Positions 45,838-56,300 of a stretch of 64,000 nt of DNA are shown piece by piece. The stretch comes from Aurantiochytrium sp. KH105. Its lineage: Eukaryota > Sar > Bigyra > Thraustochytrida > Thraustochytriidae. A program made the position numbers and the translations under genes. The notes under the pieces were generated by a model that did not search any database, was not told the origin of the DNA, and saw nothing but the letters and a program-made list of their open reading frames with translations. The stretch lies in assembly GCA_003116975.1 (NCBI GenBank), contig BGKB01000158.1:62001-126000 (forward strand), given 5' to 3'. Numbering within the stretch: the first letter of the stretch is position 1; every line of letters begins with the position of its first letter.

Positions 45838-48171
45838 CTAAAAGAGGTCAAAAGGATTGCCCTCTGCTTCTTCTTTTTCTTGACTTGGTGCCTGCTGCGA
45901 GGCCTGCTGACTTGCTTGAGCATAAGGATTCGAAACTTGCGGCACTTGCTGACCACTCGTCGACGAAAGAGACGCGAAGGGATCCTGGCTACCTCCGGAC
46001 CCCTGAAATTGACCAAATGGATCCTGCGCGGCAGAACCTCCGGAAGAAAATGATCCTTGCTGTTGCAATTGTGCACCTTGCCCTGGCTGCTGCACTGGAA
46101 AGCTCTGTGAGGATCCTTCAAAGTCCCCGAAATCAGCATCTGAATTGCCGTTTGCACCCGTATGCTGCTGCTGCTGATACGGCTGTGGCTGCTGATACTG
46201 CTGTGGCTGCGTCCCCGAAAAGGACGACTGTTGCGAAGACGAAGGCTGCTGCATGCTTGGAAACGTTTGCGATGAGCCCTGAAAGTCGCCAAAGTCTCCA
46301 AAGTCTCCGTCGTCACTTGATTGCTTTTGCTGTGGCTGTGTGTTTGGAAAAGACGGCTGCTGCGTCGACGAGGGCTGCTGCATGCTTGAAAACGGCTGTG
46401 CCGAGCCTTGAAAGTCGCCAAAGTCTCCGAAACCCCCGTCGTCACTTGACTGTTGTTGCTGTGGCTGTGTGCCCGAAACAGACGGCTGTTGCGTTGACGA
46501 GGGCTGCTGCATGTTTGAAAACGTTTGCGACGAGCCCTGAAAGTTGCCAAAGTCCCCACCGTCAGCTGACTGGTGTTGCTGTGGCTGTGTGCCCGGATAA
46601 GACGGCTGCATTCCCTGAAATCCTTCTAGTGACGACTTGTCCTGATGTTGCGGTTGTTGTTGCGGTTGCTGATGCTGATGCTGCTGGTATTGCTGATGTT
46701 GCGGATTCGGAAATGACGATGAAGGACCTTGCATTTGACCCGAGGTAGAATCATTGTGGGTATTGATGTCGTTGCTGTACTGTTGCGATGGCAATTGTTG
46801 TTGAGGATGCTGCTGATACTGCTGCTGGTGTTGAAACGGAGGGTATTGCGGAGGAGCCTGTGACTGAGTTTCTTGCATGTTCTGAAATCCACCCAAGGCG
46901 TCATTACTTGTTTGTCGCTGAAATGGTTGCTGTTGTGCACCTGGATGAGCTTCAAACGATCCAGTTGCAATGCCATTTTGCATGACGTGGGGATCCCCCC
47001 CTTGATATTGGTGAGTGCCTGCCTGCAAGCCGCTGGCTGAATCCGAAGGTGCGGTACTTGACGTCGTCTCAAAAGACAAAGCTGCGAAAGGATCGTCCAA
47101 TGATGTTGCACCTTGTCCCATGGCATTGTTCTGCGACGACGTAGACGCCATCTGCGATGCACCGAAGCCATCACTCGGCCCGGATTGTCCCTGAGGTTGC
47201 TGTAGATGCTGCTGATGCTGCTGAAGCTGCGACGGAAAAGACTCCATCTGCGCCGACGGTGGCTGGGTAGAGTTGTGAAAAGCATCGGGCTGCCCTGGAT
47301 TGAAAGCCTGTGGGGACGAGAAGTCTCCCCAGTCATCATCGTCATTGCTCTCATGAACGCCTGCTGAAGCGGATGCCCCATTACCCTGCCCGAAAGGAGC
47401 AGAGGGCTGCGTCATGTGCGGTCTTGACACTGGCGCCGAAGGCCCGCTTGAGTACAGATCAAAACCGAACATGTCATCTACTGGAGCAGACTTTTTGGGA
47501 GCAGCATCGCCAACCACAAGACGAGGTGCATTGGGCATGATCTCGTTAATGTTTCGCGTCGGAGGAGGCGCAGAAAAGCCCGTCTCGACGTCGGAGTCGG
47601 AGGAGCTCGAGTCCTCGTCGCCAGCGGTTTTGGATTTGCGCTTCTTTAACTTCTTTTTCTCCTTCTTTGCCGCCTTTTTTGCAGCCTTCTTGCGGGCCTT
47701 GGCCTCGGCGCGACGGCGTTCCTCTTCCGAATCGGTCGAGTCACTCGAGGACGAAGAGTCTTCTTCCGAAGATGATTCCGCCGCGGCTGCCTTTTTCTTA
47801 CCCCCGCTGCTTTTGCACCAGCGTCGATCCTGATACTTGTACATGATAAACTTGCGAATACGATCGCGCTGACCAGGTGTCGGCTCTGGAAAGTCCTTTT
47901 CTTTATATTTTGCGAGCCAGATTTTGCGGGCAATTGCATTGCCTCCGTTGCGAATGCTTTGCATCTCCTCGTCGGTAAAGGTGCTCATACTGATGCCCTT
48001 GACCCGATAGCTGAACTCTCGCAGAATGCCACTGCAGCTCGTGCACACGAACGTGTTGAAGTTGAGGCAAATGTAGCTCGGTCCACGCTCGCCACACTCG
48101 AAGCAGAGTTTGTTGGCCTTGCTCTTTCGCTGCATGCCCCGCAGGATCTTCACATTGCGGTCGTCCGCCAT
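45838..48171 (-). CDS. ArfGAP of the AGFG type with clathrin/EH-adaptor motifs
   Basis: 777 residues, ATG at 48171. Residues 1-125 are an ArfGAP domain: zinc finger CFECGERGPSYICLNFNTFV then CTSC, followed by the arginine in LREFSYRVKGISM and WLAKYKEKDFP. The CFECGxRGPxYxxLxxxxFVCTxCSGIxRE form is characteristic of AGFG1/Hrb-like ArfGAPs. The rest is disordered: a Ser/Glu/Lys-rich linker, then Gln-rich sequence with DPFAAL, DPFGQF and DPFASL motifs (AP-2/adaptor-like), repeated FGDFQGS units (43-residue tandem repeat) and a C-terminal NPFDLF (EH-domain plus clathrin-box-like). Together these suggest an endocytic cargo adaptor that also regulates Arf. The ArfGAP call is firm; the endocytic role is inferred from motifs. 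Confidence 0.88.
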   Translation of the reverse strand: MADDRNVKILRGMQRKSKANKLCFECGERGPSYICLNFNTFVCTSCSGILREFSYRVKGISMSTFTDEEMQSIRNGGNAIARKIWLAKYKEKDFPEPTPGQRDRIRKFIMYKYQDRRWCKSSGGKKKAAAAESSSEEDSSSSSDSTDSEEERRRAEAKARKKAAKKAAKKEKKKLKKRKSKTAGDEDSSSSDSDVETGFSAPPPTRNINEIMPNAPRLVVGDAAPKKSAPVDDMFGFDLYSSGPSAPVSRPHMTQPSAPFGQGNGASASAGVHESNDDDDWGDFSSPQAFNPGQPDAFHNSTQPPSAQMESFPSQLQQHQQHLQQPQGQSGPSDGFGASQMASTSSQNNAMGQGATSLDDPFAALSFETTSSTAPSDSASGLQAGTHQYQGGDPHVMQNGIATGSFEAHPGAQQQPFQRQTSNDALGGFQNMQETQSQAPPQYPPFQHQQQYQQHPQQQLPSQQYSNDINTHNDSTSGQMQGPSSSFPNPQHQQYQQHQHQQPQQQPQHQDKSSLEGFQGMQPSYPGTQPQQHQSADGGDFGNFQGSSQTFSNMQQPSSTQQPSVSGTQPQQQQSSDDGGFGDFGDFQGSAQPFSSMQQPSSTQQPSFPNTQPQQKQSSDDGDFGDFGDFQGSSQTFPSMQQPSSSQQSSFSGTQPQQYQQPQPYQQQQHTGANGNSDADFGDFEGSSQSFPVQQPGQGAQLQQQGSFSSGGSAAQDPFGQFQGSGGSQDPFASLSSTSGQQVPQVSNPYAQASQQASQQAPSQEKEEAEGNPFDLF
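46180..46610. repeat. 129-bp tandem repeat inside the ArfGAP gene
   Basis: About three and a third copies of a 129-bp (43-codon) unit; the anchor CATGCTTG/CATGTTTG occurs at 46252, 46381 and 46510, exactly 129 bp apart. Each unit encodes FGDFQGS, a Met-Gln-Gln-Pro-Ser-Ser stretch and a TQPQQ stretch. High similarity between copies suggests recent expansion. Confidence 0.85.
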
Positions 48172-49061
48172 GACGGCGAGTCAATCAAATGGGTGCACCA
48201 CGTGAGCCAAGCCAACCCGCGTCGCAAGGGAGGGAAAAAGGTAAACGCGCCCGGCGTCGCGAGGCCCAAATCAACCCGATCGTTCGGAAAAGTTGTCGCA
48301 GCCTCTGTAAGGAAGGCCTCGCAGCCGCCTGCCAGTCCTCTGTCGGCGCAGTTGCGACGCGCCTGCTCTCCACCTCTCCCTGCCTGCCTCCCTCCGTGTC
48401 TCTCCCTCACGCGCGCGCCACGCGCCGTCGCTGCCCTGGCTGCGACTCAGGCCCGAGAGAGGCTTGTTCGTTTCTCGATTTGTTTGCTTGGGCCTGCCTG
48501 CCAGCATACCGCGCCGTGAAACGGAACGGCATAAATAGAACAACCCCGCCGGCGAGTCGAGTTTCACTTATACATGTCAGCGCAGCGAAATAAGCCAGTA
48601 TTGGCGGCCAATGCTTGCTTTCTGCACGGCGTAACCTGGCTGCAAGAAGCTACTATCGTCTTTGCCGAACCTTGGAAAGGGATACATCGCGGTAAGAATT
48701 ACAACACATTCGCAAAATGCACAGTGAACATAGTTTCGGAGATAAACATACCTATACTTGGTCGCTGCATCGTTGATTACTTTCAAAGAACAGCTGTGCG
48801 CGATCAATCCGATCGCCCAGCCAGACCTGCTTTTCCAGCCCGCCCGCTAATGCCCTGCCCGAGCTTAAGATTCGGGGAAGAGGGAAGAACAACCCATTTT
48901 TGGACAACCCATTTCCAGAACAACCCAATCTTGGGTGGTCCTGGCATGACTGGCGGCGGGGCGGGCGGTGGCAGAACTGCAAGCGGGGAGCTCTGCGCCG
49001 CGCGTCGTGGGCAGGGCTTGTTGCGGACGGGGCTGCGGCGTCGCGCAAGAGGGTTGGCACG
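48172..49061. promoter_or_regulatory. Divergent upstream region of the ArfGAP and NOC2 genes
   Basis: 890 bases. GCATAAATAGAAC near 48528-48540 is TATA-like but far from either ATG. AACAACCCATTT-like blocks at 48889-48929 form short direct repeats upstream of NOC2. The NOC2 frame is open back to 48900, but that part begins at a TTG. No separate gene seen. Confidence 0.45.
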
Positions 49062-51692
49062 ATGGGCCGCAAGCAGACGAAGAAGCTCATTCAGAAGTTT
49101 GTCAAGAAGCAAAAGGTTTCCGGCAAGTCCGCTGCCGTCTCGGGGGTCAAGTCCTCGAGCCTGGCCAAGACCAGCAAGGGCGCCAGGGCCATCGACAGCG
49201 CCAGAAAGAAGTCTGGCGGGCCCACGGTGCAGTCCTTGATTGCCAAGGAGTTCAAGAAGCGCAAGCGCGCTGGCGGTGACCCTGTTCCCGCAAAGGACGC
49301 CAAAACCGATGCCGAAAAGACGGCAAAGCGCAAACTCTTTGACGGCGAGACCGGCAAGGCTGTAGCAAAGGCCACCGCCAATGGAAACGACGATGACGAC
49401 GTGGAAGAGGGCCCCTCGGCCATCAACGGCGCCATGAGCATCGAGGATTTTCTTGCCGGCGGCTTCAAGGCCGACCCAGGAAGTGACGAGGATGATGAGG
49501 ATGATGAGGATGATGCGGCTCAGCTCGACGACGACGACGACGACGAAGAAGAAGAAGAAGAAGAAGAAGAAGAAGACGCGCCAAAGTCGGATGGCGCGAA
49601 AACGGCCAAGACCAAGACTGGCAAGACCAAGTCCGACGAGGAATCCGACGAGGAGGATGACGACGACGAGGAGGACGAGGACGAATCAGATGACGAAGAA
49701 GCCGCGGAGCGCCACAAGGCAGAACTCGAGGCTCTCAAGGAAAAAGATCCCGAGTTCTACAAATATCTTCAGCAAGAAAATGCCGAGCTTCTCAAGTTCG
49801 GTGAAAGCGACGATGAAGATGAAGATGAAGATGCGGACAAAGCGACCGAGGGTGAAAACGACGCAGAAAAGCCCCAAAAGGATGGCAAGACCGTGGTCTC
49901 CTTTGTCTACCTTCGCAAGCTAGAAAAGGAGCTCAAGGACGCACCGAGCCTCAAGACCATCAAGACCATGGTGCGCATCTTTGCCACGGTCGAGAGCGAA
50001 CTCAGCACTCCCGAAGGCGAAGAGAAGGCAGAGTCTAACTTTCGCGTTCCTAACGAACTTGCCAAGGAGCGCGTTCTCCGCGTCGCAATGACGCGGCTCG
50101 CTACGGCCTTTGATACCTTTCTTTCGCTGCAGCGTCCCAAGATTGATGGACGGCGCAAGATCGTCTCGTCACACAAGCGTTGGTCGAAATTGAGCCCGGT
50201 GGCCTCGTCGTTCCTGGGTGCAGTTGTTCGACTCATGTCAGCGACCATCCCCGAGGATCTTCAGAGTTTTGTTCTCCGTCATCTTTTGCCATACGGCATT
50301 TACATTTGCGGGTTGCCACCCAAGGTGCTTCGCAAATTTGTCAAGGTGCTCACCACCATTTGGGGCAATTCTCGCACTGCTGACCGCGCCCGTCTTCTGG
50401 CGTTCTCTTGTCTGAGGCGCCTCGCGACAGAGTGCGGGACTGGGCCGTTGCCCGATATCCTCAAGCCTGTCTATCTCGAGTTTGTGCGCGGTTCCAAGCA
50501 CAGCAATGCTCAGGAGTCTGGCCGTATTGCCATGCAGGCCAAGTGTCTTGTGGACCTTTTTGGCATTGATCTTAGCGTGACGTACCAATTGGCCTTTGTC
50601 TACATTCGCCAGCTGGCTCTGCACTTGCGCGCAGCCATCATCTCGAAGACTTCCGAGTCCACGCGGGGCGTGTACGGCTGGCAATTTGTGCATTGTCTCC
50701 GCCTCTGGGGCGTCGTACTCAGCTCGTACCCGGGTACTCCCAAGGCTGACGAAAAGGGCGCCGCCGCGACTGCCGACGACCATCAGCTTCGTTCCCTAAT
50801 TTACCCGCTCATCCAGGTGATCACCGGCACCATTCGTCTGGCGCCCGCCGCGCGCAACTTTCCCGTGCGTTTCCATTGTGTCGCAATCCTGAACAATCTC
50901 ACTCGCTCGTCGCGTTTTTACATTCCGTGCGCGCCCCTCCTGCTCGACGTACTCGCCTGCAAAGAGCTCCAGGAGAGACCTTCGCAAGCAACGATGGTCA
51001 AGGAGCCCAAGCTCGAAGATATTCTCTCGTTGAACAAGAACGCGCTTGCGATGGCACCCACACAGATTGCTCTTGTGCGCCGCACCACCGAGCTTCTCGA
51101 GGACTTTCTTGATAGTAATCGCTTTTCCATCGCCTTTCCCGAGGTTGCCTTTCCTGTTGCCGCTGCGCTGCGATCGTTCCGGCGCAAATGCAAGGTGCCG
51201 CGAGCGCGCGAGGAGGTCAAAGCTCTCATTTCCAAAATCGATGGCTGGATCGAGTCGATCAAGCAGAAACGCGAAAAGTCAGATTTTGCGCCAAACAACG
51301 TCGCCCGGATGAACGCCTTTCTCAGCGAGGAGGAAGAAGCTGCTCGTGCTCAGCGCGCGATTGAAAAGGCTGCTGCCTTGTCGGCTGCCGAAAGTACCGC
51401 TCTTCATCCTGAGAATCTTGAAGCCGCTGCTGCCGAGGTCGACGATGAGGATGATGATGACGAGGTCGAAGATTCTGCAGAGGCCGAGGATGACCAGGAT
51501 GACAACGAAGACGCCGAAGCGAACGATGAAAGCAGTGACGAGGAGGATGAAGAGGAGACACCAGCCCCTAAGACCAAGAAATCAGCCAAGAAGCCCACAT
51601 CCAAAAAGGCTGCCGTAGCAAAGAAGGACATTGGCGACGAGGATGAAGGTGATCTCGTCGAAGACATGGAGATGTCCTCGGACGAAGAGTAA
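49062..51692 (+). CDS. NOC2: Nucleolar complex protein 2 (NOC2) homologue
   Basis: 876 residues from the ATG at 49062 (MGRKQTKKLIQKFVKKQK). The basic N-terminus resembles nucleolar localisation sequence. Residues about 100-260 carry two long Asp/Glu runs. The conserved Noc2 core begins near 225: DPEFYKYLQQENAELLKF, then the HEAT-like helical region with FVYIRQLALHLRAA, YGWQFVHCLRLWGVVLS and RSLIYPLIQVITGTIRLAPA, and ends near 740 (IPCAPLLLDVLACKEL). A second acidic region and Lys-rich tail follow. Noc2 pairs with Noc1 and then Noc3 to mature and export pre-60S ribosomal particles. Length and motif order fit the family well, with longer acidic tracts than usual. Confidence 0.9.
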   Translation: MGRKQTKKLIQKFVKKQKVSGKSAAVSGVKSSSLAKTSKGARAIDSARKKSGGPTVQSLIAKEFKKRKRAGGDPVPAKDAKTDAEKTAKRKLFDGETGKAVAKATANGNDDDDVEEGPSAINGAMSIEDFLAGGFKADPGSDEDDEDDEDDAAQLDDDDDDEEEEEEEEEEDAPKSDGAKTAKTKTGKTKSDEESDEEDDDDEEDEDESDDEEAAERHKAELEALKEKDPEFYKYLQQENAELLKFGESDDEDEDEDADKATEGENDAEKPQKDGKTVVSFVYLRKLEKELKDAPSLKTIKTMVRIFATVESELSTPEGEEKAESNFRVPNELAKERVLRVAMTRLATAFDTFLSLQRPKIDGRRKIVSSHKRWSKLSPVASSFLGAVVRLMSATIPEDLQSFVLRHLLPYGIYICGLPPKVLRKFVKVLTTIWGNSRTADRARLLAFSCLRRLATECGTGPLPDILKPVYLEFVRGSKHSNAQESGRIAMQAKCLVDLFGIDLSVTYQLAFVYIRQLALHLRAAIISKTSESTRGVYGWQFVHCLRLWGVVLSSYPGTPKADEKGAAATADDHQLRSLIYPLIQVITGTIRLAPAARNFPVRFHCVAILNNLTRSSRFYIPCAPLLLDVLACKELQERPSQATMVKEPKLEDILSLNKNALAMAPTQIALVRRTTELLEDFLDSNRFSIAFPEVAFPVAAALRSFRRKCKVPRAREEVKALISKIDGWIESIKQKREKSDFAPNNVARMNAFLSEEEEAARAQRAIEKAAALSAAESTALHPENLEAAAAEVDDEDDDDEVEDSAEAEDDQDDNEDAEANDESSDEEDEEETPAPKTKKSAKKPTSKKAAVAKKDIGDEDEGDLVEDMEMSSDEE

Positions 51693-52013
51693 AAGTAAAC
51701 AATTCAATGAATCATCTTGACGAGACAATTAAGAGAATGTTCGTACACTTTGCTTCATTATACACCTCTTTTTCGCAAGCTTGAAGTGGCGTCTTGCTCG
51801 CTTTGAGCAGCCACCTAAAAGGGAAGGCACCGGCCCCAAAAAAAACGTCAAGCTTGACTCTCAGTGAGGGATGGCGCAGGAGCGGCCACAGCAGCCACCA
51901 CTTGTCACGACAGCTAAAAGAGGCAAGAGCTCAGAGCTCAAACTCCCTTCAGACATCGCCAAGGGTCGGCGCGCAGCTGGCTGAGACGCAGGACCTTTCT
52001 TCCTCCCTGCGCC
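51693..52013. other. Intergenic between NOC2 and DPH7
   Basis: 321 bases holding the NOC2 3' flank and the DPH7 5' flank. An A-rich run at about 51836-51847 is the only simple feature. No frame with protein character. Confidence 0.5.
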
Positions 52014-53201
52014 ATGGCAACAACAGTCCCAGCCGCAGAGCTAGAGCTCACGAAAGACAACCTTGGAGAGGCCCACATCGTGGCCCTCGCCAAGTGCGGC
52101 GACTGCGCGGAACGACGACCCCTCCAAGAAGAAGGCGTACCCGCAGACGGCACGACTGTCGCGCTGGCGCTTGCAACATACGAGCTCGACAAAACCACAA
52201 ACAAACGGAAAGGACAGATTGTGCCTTGTACGGTTGCTATTGCCCAAGACAGCGCGTGCGATCAAAGTCCTAAATACAAACTTTGTCCGCAGACCGACGT
52301 CGCGGATCTCGCCGGAGTCTTTGACATCAAATGGAGTGCCGACGGAAACATGCTCGCATCCGCGCACGCAGACGGAACCTGCCAGGTTCGTACAGTAGCA
52401 AGTTTGCACGAGGCCACACCCCTCGCTGCTGATCAGCTACAGACAAAAGACGATGAGGAGGAGGTTGAGGCAAGCGAATCTTGCTTTTGCCTTTCGCTTG
52501 ACTGGAACGACCGCGCAGGCTGCGCACCAGGCGAAGCCAAGTTGGCGGTCAGCCGCTCGGATGGCAAGTTGTCGGTACTGGCAATGCGCTCTGATGGCCT
52601 AGAAGCTGTGCACACGTGGGACGCCCATGCCTACCCTGGTCCAGCGCCAGCCGAGGTGTGGATCACTGCTTTCGACTGCTTCGATCCCCAGGTTCTCATA
52701 AGCGGCGCCGACGAGGCCAAACTCAAATTGTGGGACCAACGCGTCGGCACCGACATGCCTCTCGGGGTTTGCAACGTGCACGACGCTGGGGTGTGCAGTG
52801 CTCAGTTCCATCCACGCAAACCAAATATTTTCGCCACCGGATCCTACGATAGCCATGTTCGTATTTGGGACAAGCGCAATCTCAAAAAACCGACCCTGGA
52901 ACCCCTTGACACGAGCGGCGGCGTCTGGCGCGTCAAGTGGCACCCAACCGATGATGATAGGCTGCTGGTTGCAGCCATGCGCTCAGGTTTTATTGAAACG
53001 AAAATCTCGACGTCAAACGCGAAACTTGAGCCGCTTCGATTTTACCGAGACAACTTCGAACCCGGCCGCTGGGAGGCTCTAGGCTACGGTGTAGACTGGC
53101 TGCGAGTCAGGGGCCAACCAGCTGACCTTGTTGTGGGAGCCTCCTTCTACGATCGCAAGGGATACCTATTTTCTCCAACTCGATGCACAGCTGTTCAATA
53201 A
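52014..53201 (+). CDS. DPH7: Diphthine methyltransferase, WD40 protein DPH7 (WDR85/RRT2)
   Basis: 395 residues, ATG at 52014. A WD40 propeller with the DPH7-specific blocks LISGADEAKLKLWDQRV, FATGSYDSHVRIWDKRNLKK, and GGVWRVKWHPTDDDRLLVAAM with the following RSGF, the last being the most diagnostic. DPH7 removes a methyl group from the methylated diphthine intermediate so that DPH6 can amidate it, completing diphthamide on the translocation factor eEF2. The N-terminal blades are less regular and interrupted by an acidic loop (KDDEEEVEASESC). Together with OSGEP, NOC2 and ABCE1 it makes this window rich in translation-related genes, although their proximity need not be meaningful. Confidence 0.88.
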   Translation: MATTVPAAELELTKDNLGEAHIVALAKCGDCAERRPLQEEGVPADGTTVALALATYELDKTTNKRKGQIVPCTVAIAQDSACDQSPKYKLCPQTDVADLAGVFDIKWSADGNMLASAHADGTCQVRTVASLHEATPLAADQLQTKDDEEEVEASESCFCLSLDWNDRAGCAPGEAKLAVSRSDGKLSVLAMRSDGLEAVHTWDAHAYPGPAPAEVWITAFDCFDPQVLISGADEAKLKLWDQRVGTDMPLGVCNVHDAGVCSAQFHPRKPNIFATGSYDSHVRIWDKRNLKKPTLEPLDTSGGVWRVKWHPTDDDRLLVAAMRSGFIETKISTSNAKLEPLRFYRDNFEPGRWEALGYGVDWLRVRGQPADLVVGASFYDRKGYLFSPTRCTAVQ

Positions 53202-53365
53202 CTATGCCGCTTAGCGTTGATGAAAATTAGGAGAAAATCCTCTTCATATTGTATTATCATGATTACGTGAACAAGCCATCATTTCCACAAAGTGTATTAT
53301 ACATTCTTCTTTATCCATCTGAACCTGGACCTATTCCAAGGCTGGGCCTAGTTGGCTGGTCTAGC

Positions 53366-56300
53366 TTAGTACTCGTCGAGCTCATCGAGCAGGCGTCGGA
53401 GCTTGGCATGCTGGCGGACTTCAAGTTGCTCCTTCTTCACCCGCTCCGACTGAGCCGGCCCTGGTCGACCAGGGCGATGCTGCTTGTTGATGTCGCACTT
53501 ACGACGCAAAATGTGCTCGATTTGCTGCAAACGCCGCTGCAGCTCATGGTTGTCCACAATGTAGTTGATGGCTCGGCTCGAGTCAGAGCAAAAGTAGTCA
53601 AGGAGAGCGAGCGCCTTGGCGAAAATGCGAACCTGGTCGCGAAACATTTGCATCAGGTCCAAAATGGAGCTGGCGCTCGCCTCCTTGTTCGCAAAGAGGC
53701 GCTCGTAGTTGCGGGGCCGGTCTTGCTTTGCGACTTGCAACAGAATCTGCAAGGCGATCTCCAGCAGCTTCATATGCGGCAGACTCCGGTTGCATGAGTG
53801 AACCAGTGCAAAGAGCACGTCGCTCGCAGTTGAGTCGAGAAAGGCCTCGGCCATGGTCGGGTACCGTGTAGATACCTGGAGCGTTTCGCACGCATTACGA
53901 ATAGCACCCAGGTTCTTGCTTTCGAGAAGCCACGCGAGCGCAGACTTGGTGCGAGCCCCGAGAGTCATGTCGTCCGTGGCCTTTGCACGTGCCGCGGCGA
54001 GACGGCGCTGAATCCGTGCCAATTCCTTGGAGCGTGCCGCGCGCACCTTCCAGCCGCGGTAAATTGCTTGCAGCTTGCAAAAGCCGCGCATTTGCGCAAG
54101 GTGAGCCAGGCAGTACTTTTTCGCAAAGCATTGAATCTTGCATGCCGCGTCGCGCTGGGAGACAAACCTGCGACGCGCTTGACGCATGCGCACCCAGCTC
54201 TGGGCGAGAGTAATGTCTCGCGTGAAGCCTCGAAGGCTCTCTCGCACCAGCCAACCCCTGCAAATCGCTTGCGTTTTGACCACAGCTCGCTGTCGCTCCA
54301 TGGCCACGCGCCTCGCCAAGATCATGCGCCCAAGCGACTGCATCACAACAACTGCGCGACGCGTTGCCGCTACTTGGCGACGAGCCGCAGCTCCTCGTGA
54401 CAGCGCCTGAAGACATACCACGGCACGACGCTCAACCGCCAAGCGTTGCAAGACAAGGGACCGTCGCCAGAGGGACTGAATGCGGACCACAGCCTGACGC
54501 CGCTTGCAGGACACCACACGCGCCTGCAGTCTGCGCACCGCAGCTTGTGCCATAATAATCTGTCGCAGCGAGCGCTGGAACTCCATACGGGCAACAACCA
54601 TGCGGCCACACGAGGAAATCTTGGTTGCAGCTGCATGCTGCAGACGCAAATCATTGCGTGCAGAAGCGCCGCGGAAGGCTGCCTGGATGAGCGTCGCCTT
54701 GTCCACAGTTGCACGAAAAGCATTTGTGGCCTGTACGGCCCTTGTCCAAGCCTGCAGGCGCGTGGCGCACGCATGCTGAAGCGCAATGTGCTTCCGTACT
54801 GCGCGTCCACGCCATGCCGCCTGCACTTGCAACGCACTCTGGCGCTGCATCTTGTAGCGACTTTGCTCGGCCCACATGCGGGCACACGACTGCACTGTCA
54901 CCGTTGACCTGCGAACGACGAGCCAAATTTCGCGCATTTCGAACGCGCGGAAGAACGCCTGGATCTTGACAGTGCTGGTGCGGATCCGAGAAAAGTGCTG
55001 TTGAGCTGCGTGTCTGCGCCAGGCCGTCTGAATCTTGTTACAAGCCTGCCGTTGCTCGGCGAGCTCACGTTGGCAGATCCACATGCGGGCCACGGCTTGA
55101 ATGACAGTGCCAGCATGGCGGGAAACAGCAAGCTTGCTGCGGGCTTGCGAAGCTCGAAACGCAGTCTGTACCGTCACAGCCGCAAGCTTGGCATTTCGAA
55201 GCTCCTCCTCGGCTCGCACGCGACGTGCGAGCGCTTGTAGCTTGAGGATGGCGGCGCGGCGCGAGTTTGCAGCTGCACGAGCGCAAATGCCACGAGCGAG
55301 GCTCTGAATCGTGACGATGGCGTAGCGGTGCTGCTCGGCCAAACGTGTTGCCTGCTGGGTCCGGGCAATGCTTTGCAGCTTGATCACCGCGGTCCGAATG
55401 CGTAAAAATTGCATGCGTTCAAGCGCTGTGCGCGCAAACGCTTGCACTTCGAGAATGGCGACGCGTCGAGATTTTGCAGCTGTACGAGCGCAAATGCCAC
55501 GAGCGAAGCTCTGGATCGTGACAATAGCACAGCGGTGCTGCTGAGCCAAGCGTGTTGCCTGCTGGGTGCGAGAGACACTCTGCAGCTTGATTACCGCAGC
55601 TCGAGTGCGCAAAAAGCACACTCGCGCAAGCACTGTGCGTGCAAACGCTTGTACCTCGACAACGGCGGCGCGACGTGCATCTGCGGCTGACCGAGCGCAA
55701 ATGCCACGAGCCAGGCTCTGGATCGTAAGGACAGCGCAGCGGTGCTGTTCGGCCAAACGCGTCGCTTGCTGGGTGCGTGCGATACTCTGCAACTTGACCA
55801 CAGCGGCCCGCGTGCGCAGATACTGCATGCGTCCAAGTGCTGCTCGCGTAAACGCCTGCGTCTTTGTGACACAAGCAACCTTGGCAGAGAATTCACGCTG
55901 TGCATTCATGCGGCGCGCGTGGGCTTGAGCAAACACCGCAGCTCGCTTGGCCTTGAGCAGCGTTTGCTGCGCCACTCGAGCACGAAAGAGACTTTGCACG
56001 GTAACGATGCTCTTGCGCTCTCGAAGAAAGCGCTTGCGTTCGAGAAGCGTCCGAGCAGCGGCCTGTGCCTGGACGATCTGGGCCAGCTTACTGGCACATA
56101 CGCGCCGCGTCTGATGCCTGCGGGCATTGCTCTGGCAAAAGATGGCGACCTTTCGAGCGCGGAGGAGGTGCTGCTGGGCCTGGTGGGCGCGAACAGAGCT
56201 CTGGACTGCGATGGCGGCATTGCGCTTGGTCAAGAATTCCTTTCGAGCAAGAAGAGCACGTACGCCAGCCTGAACCTGAACGACTTGGGCAAATTTCTCG

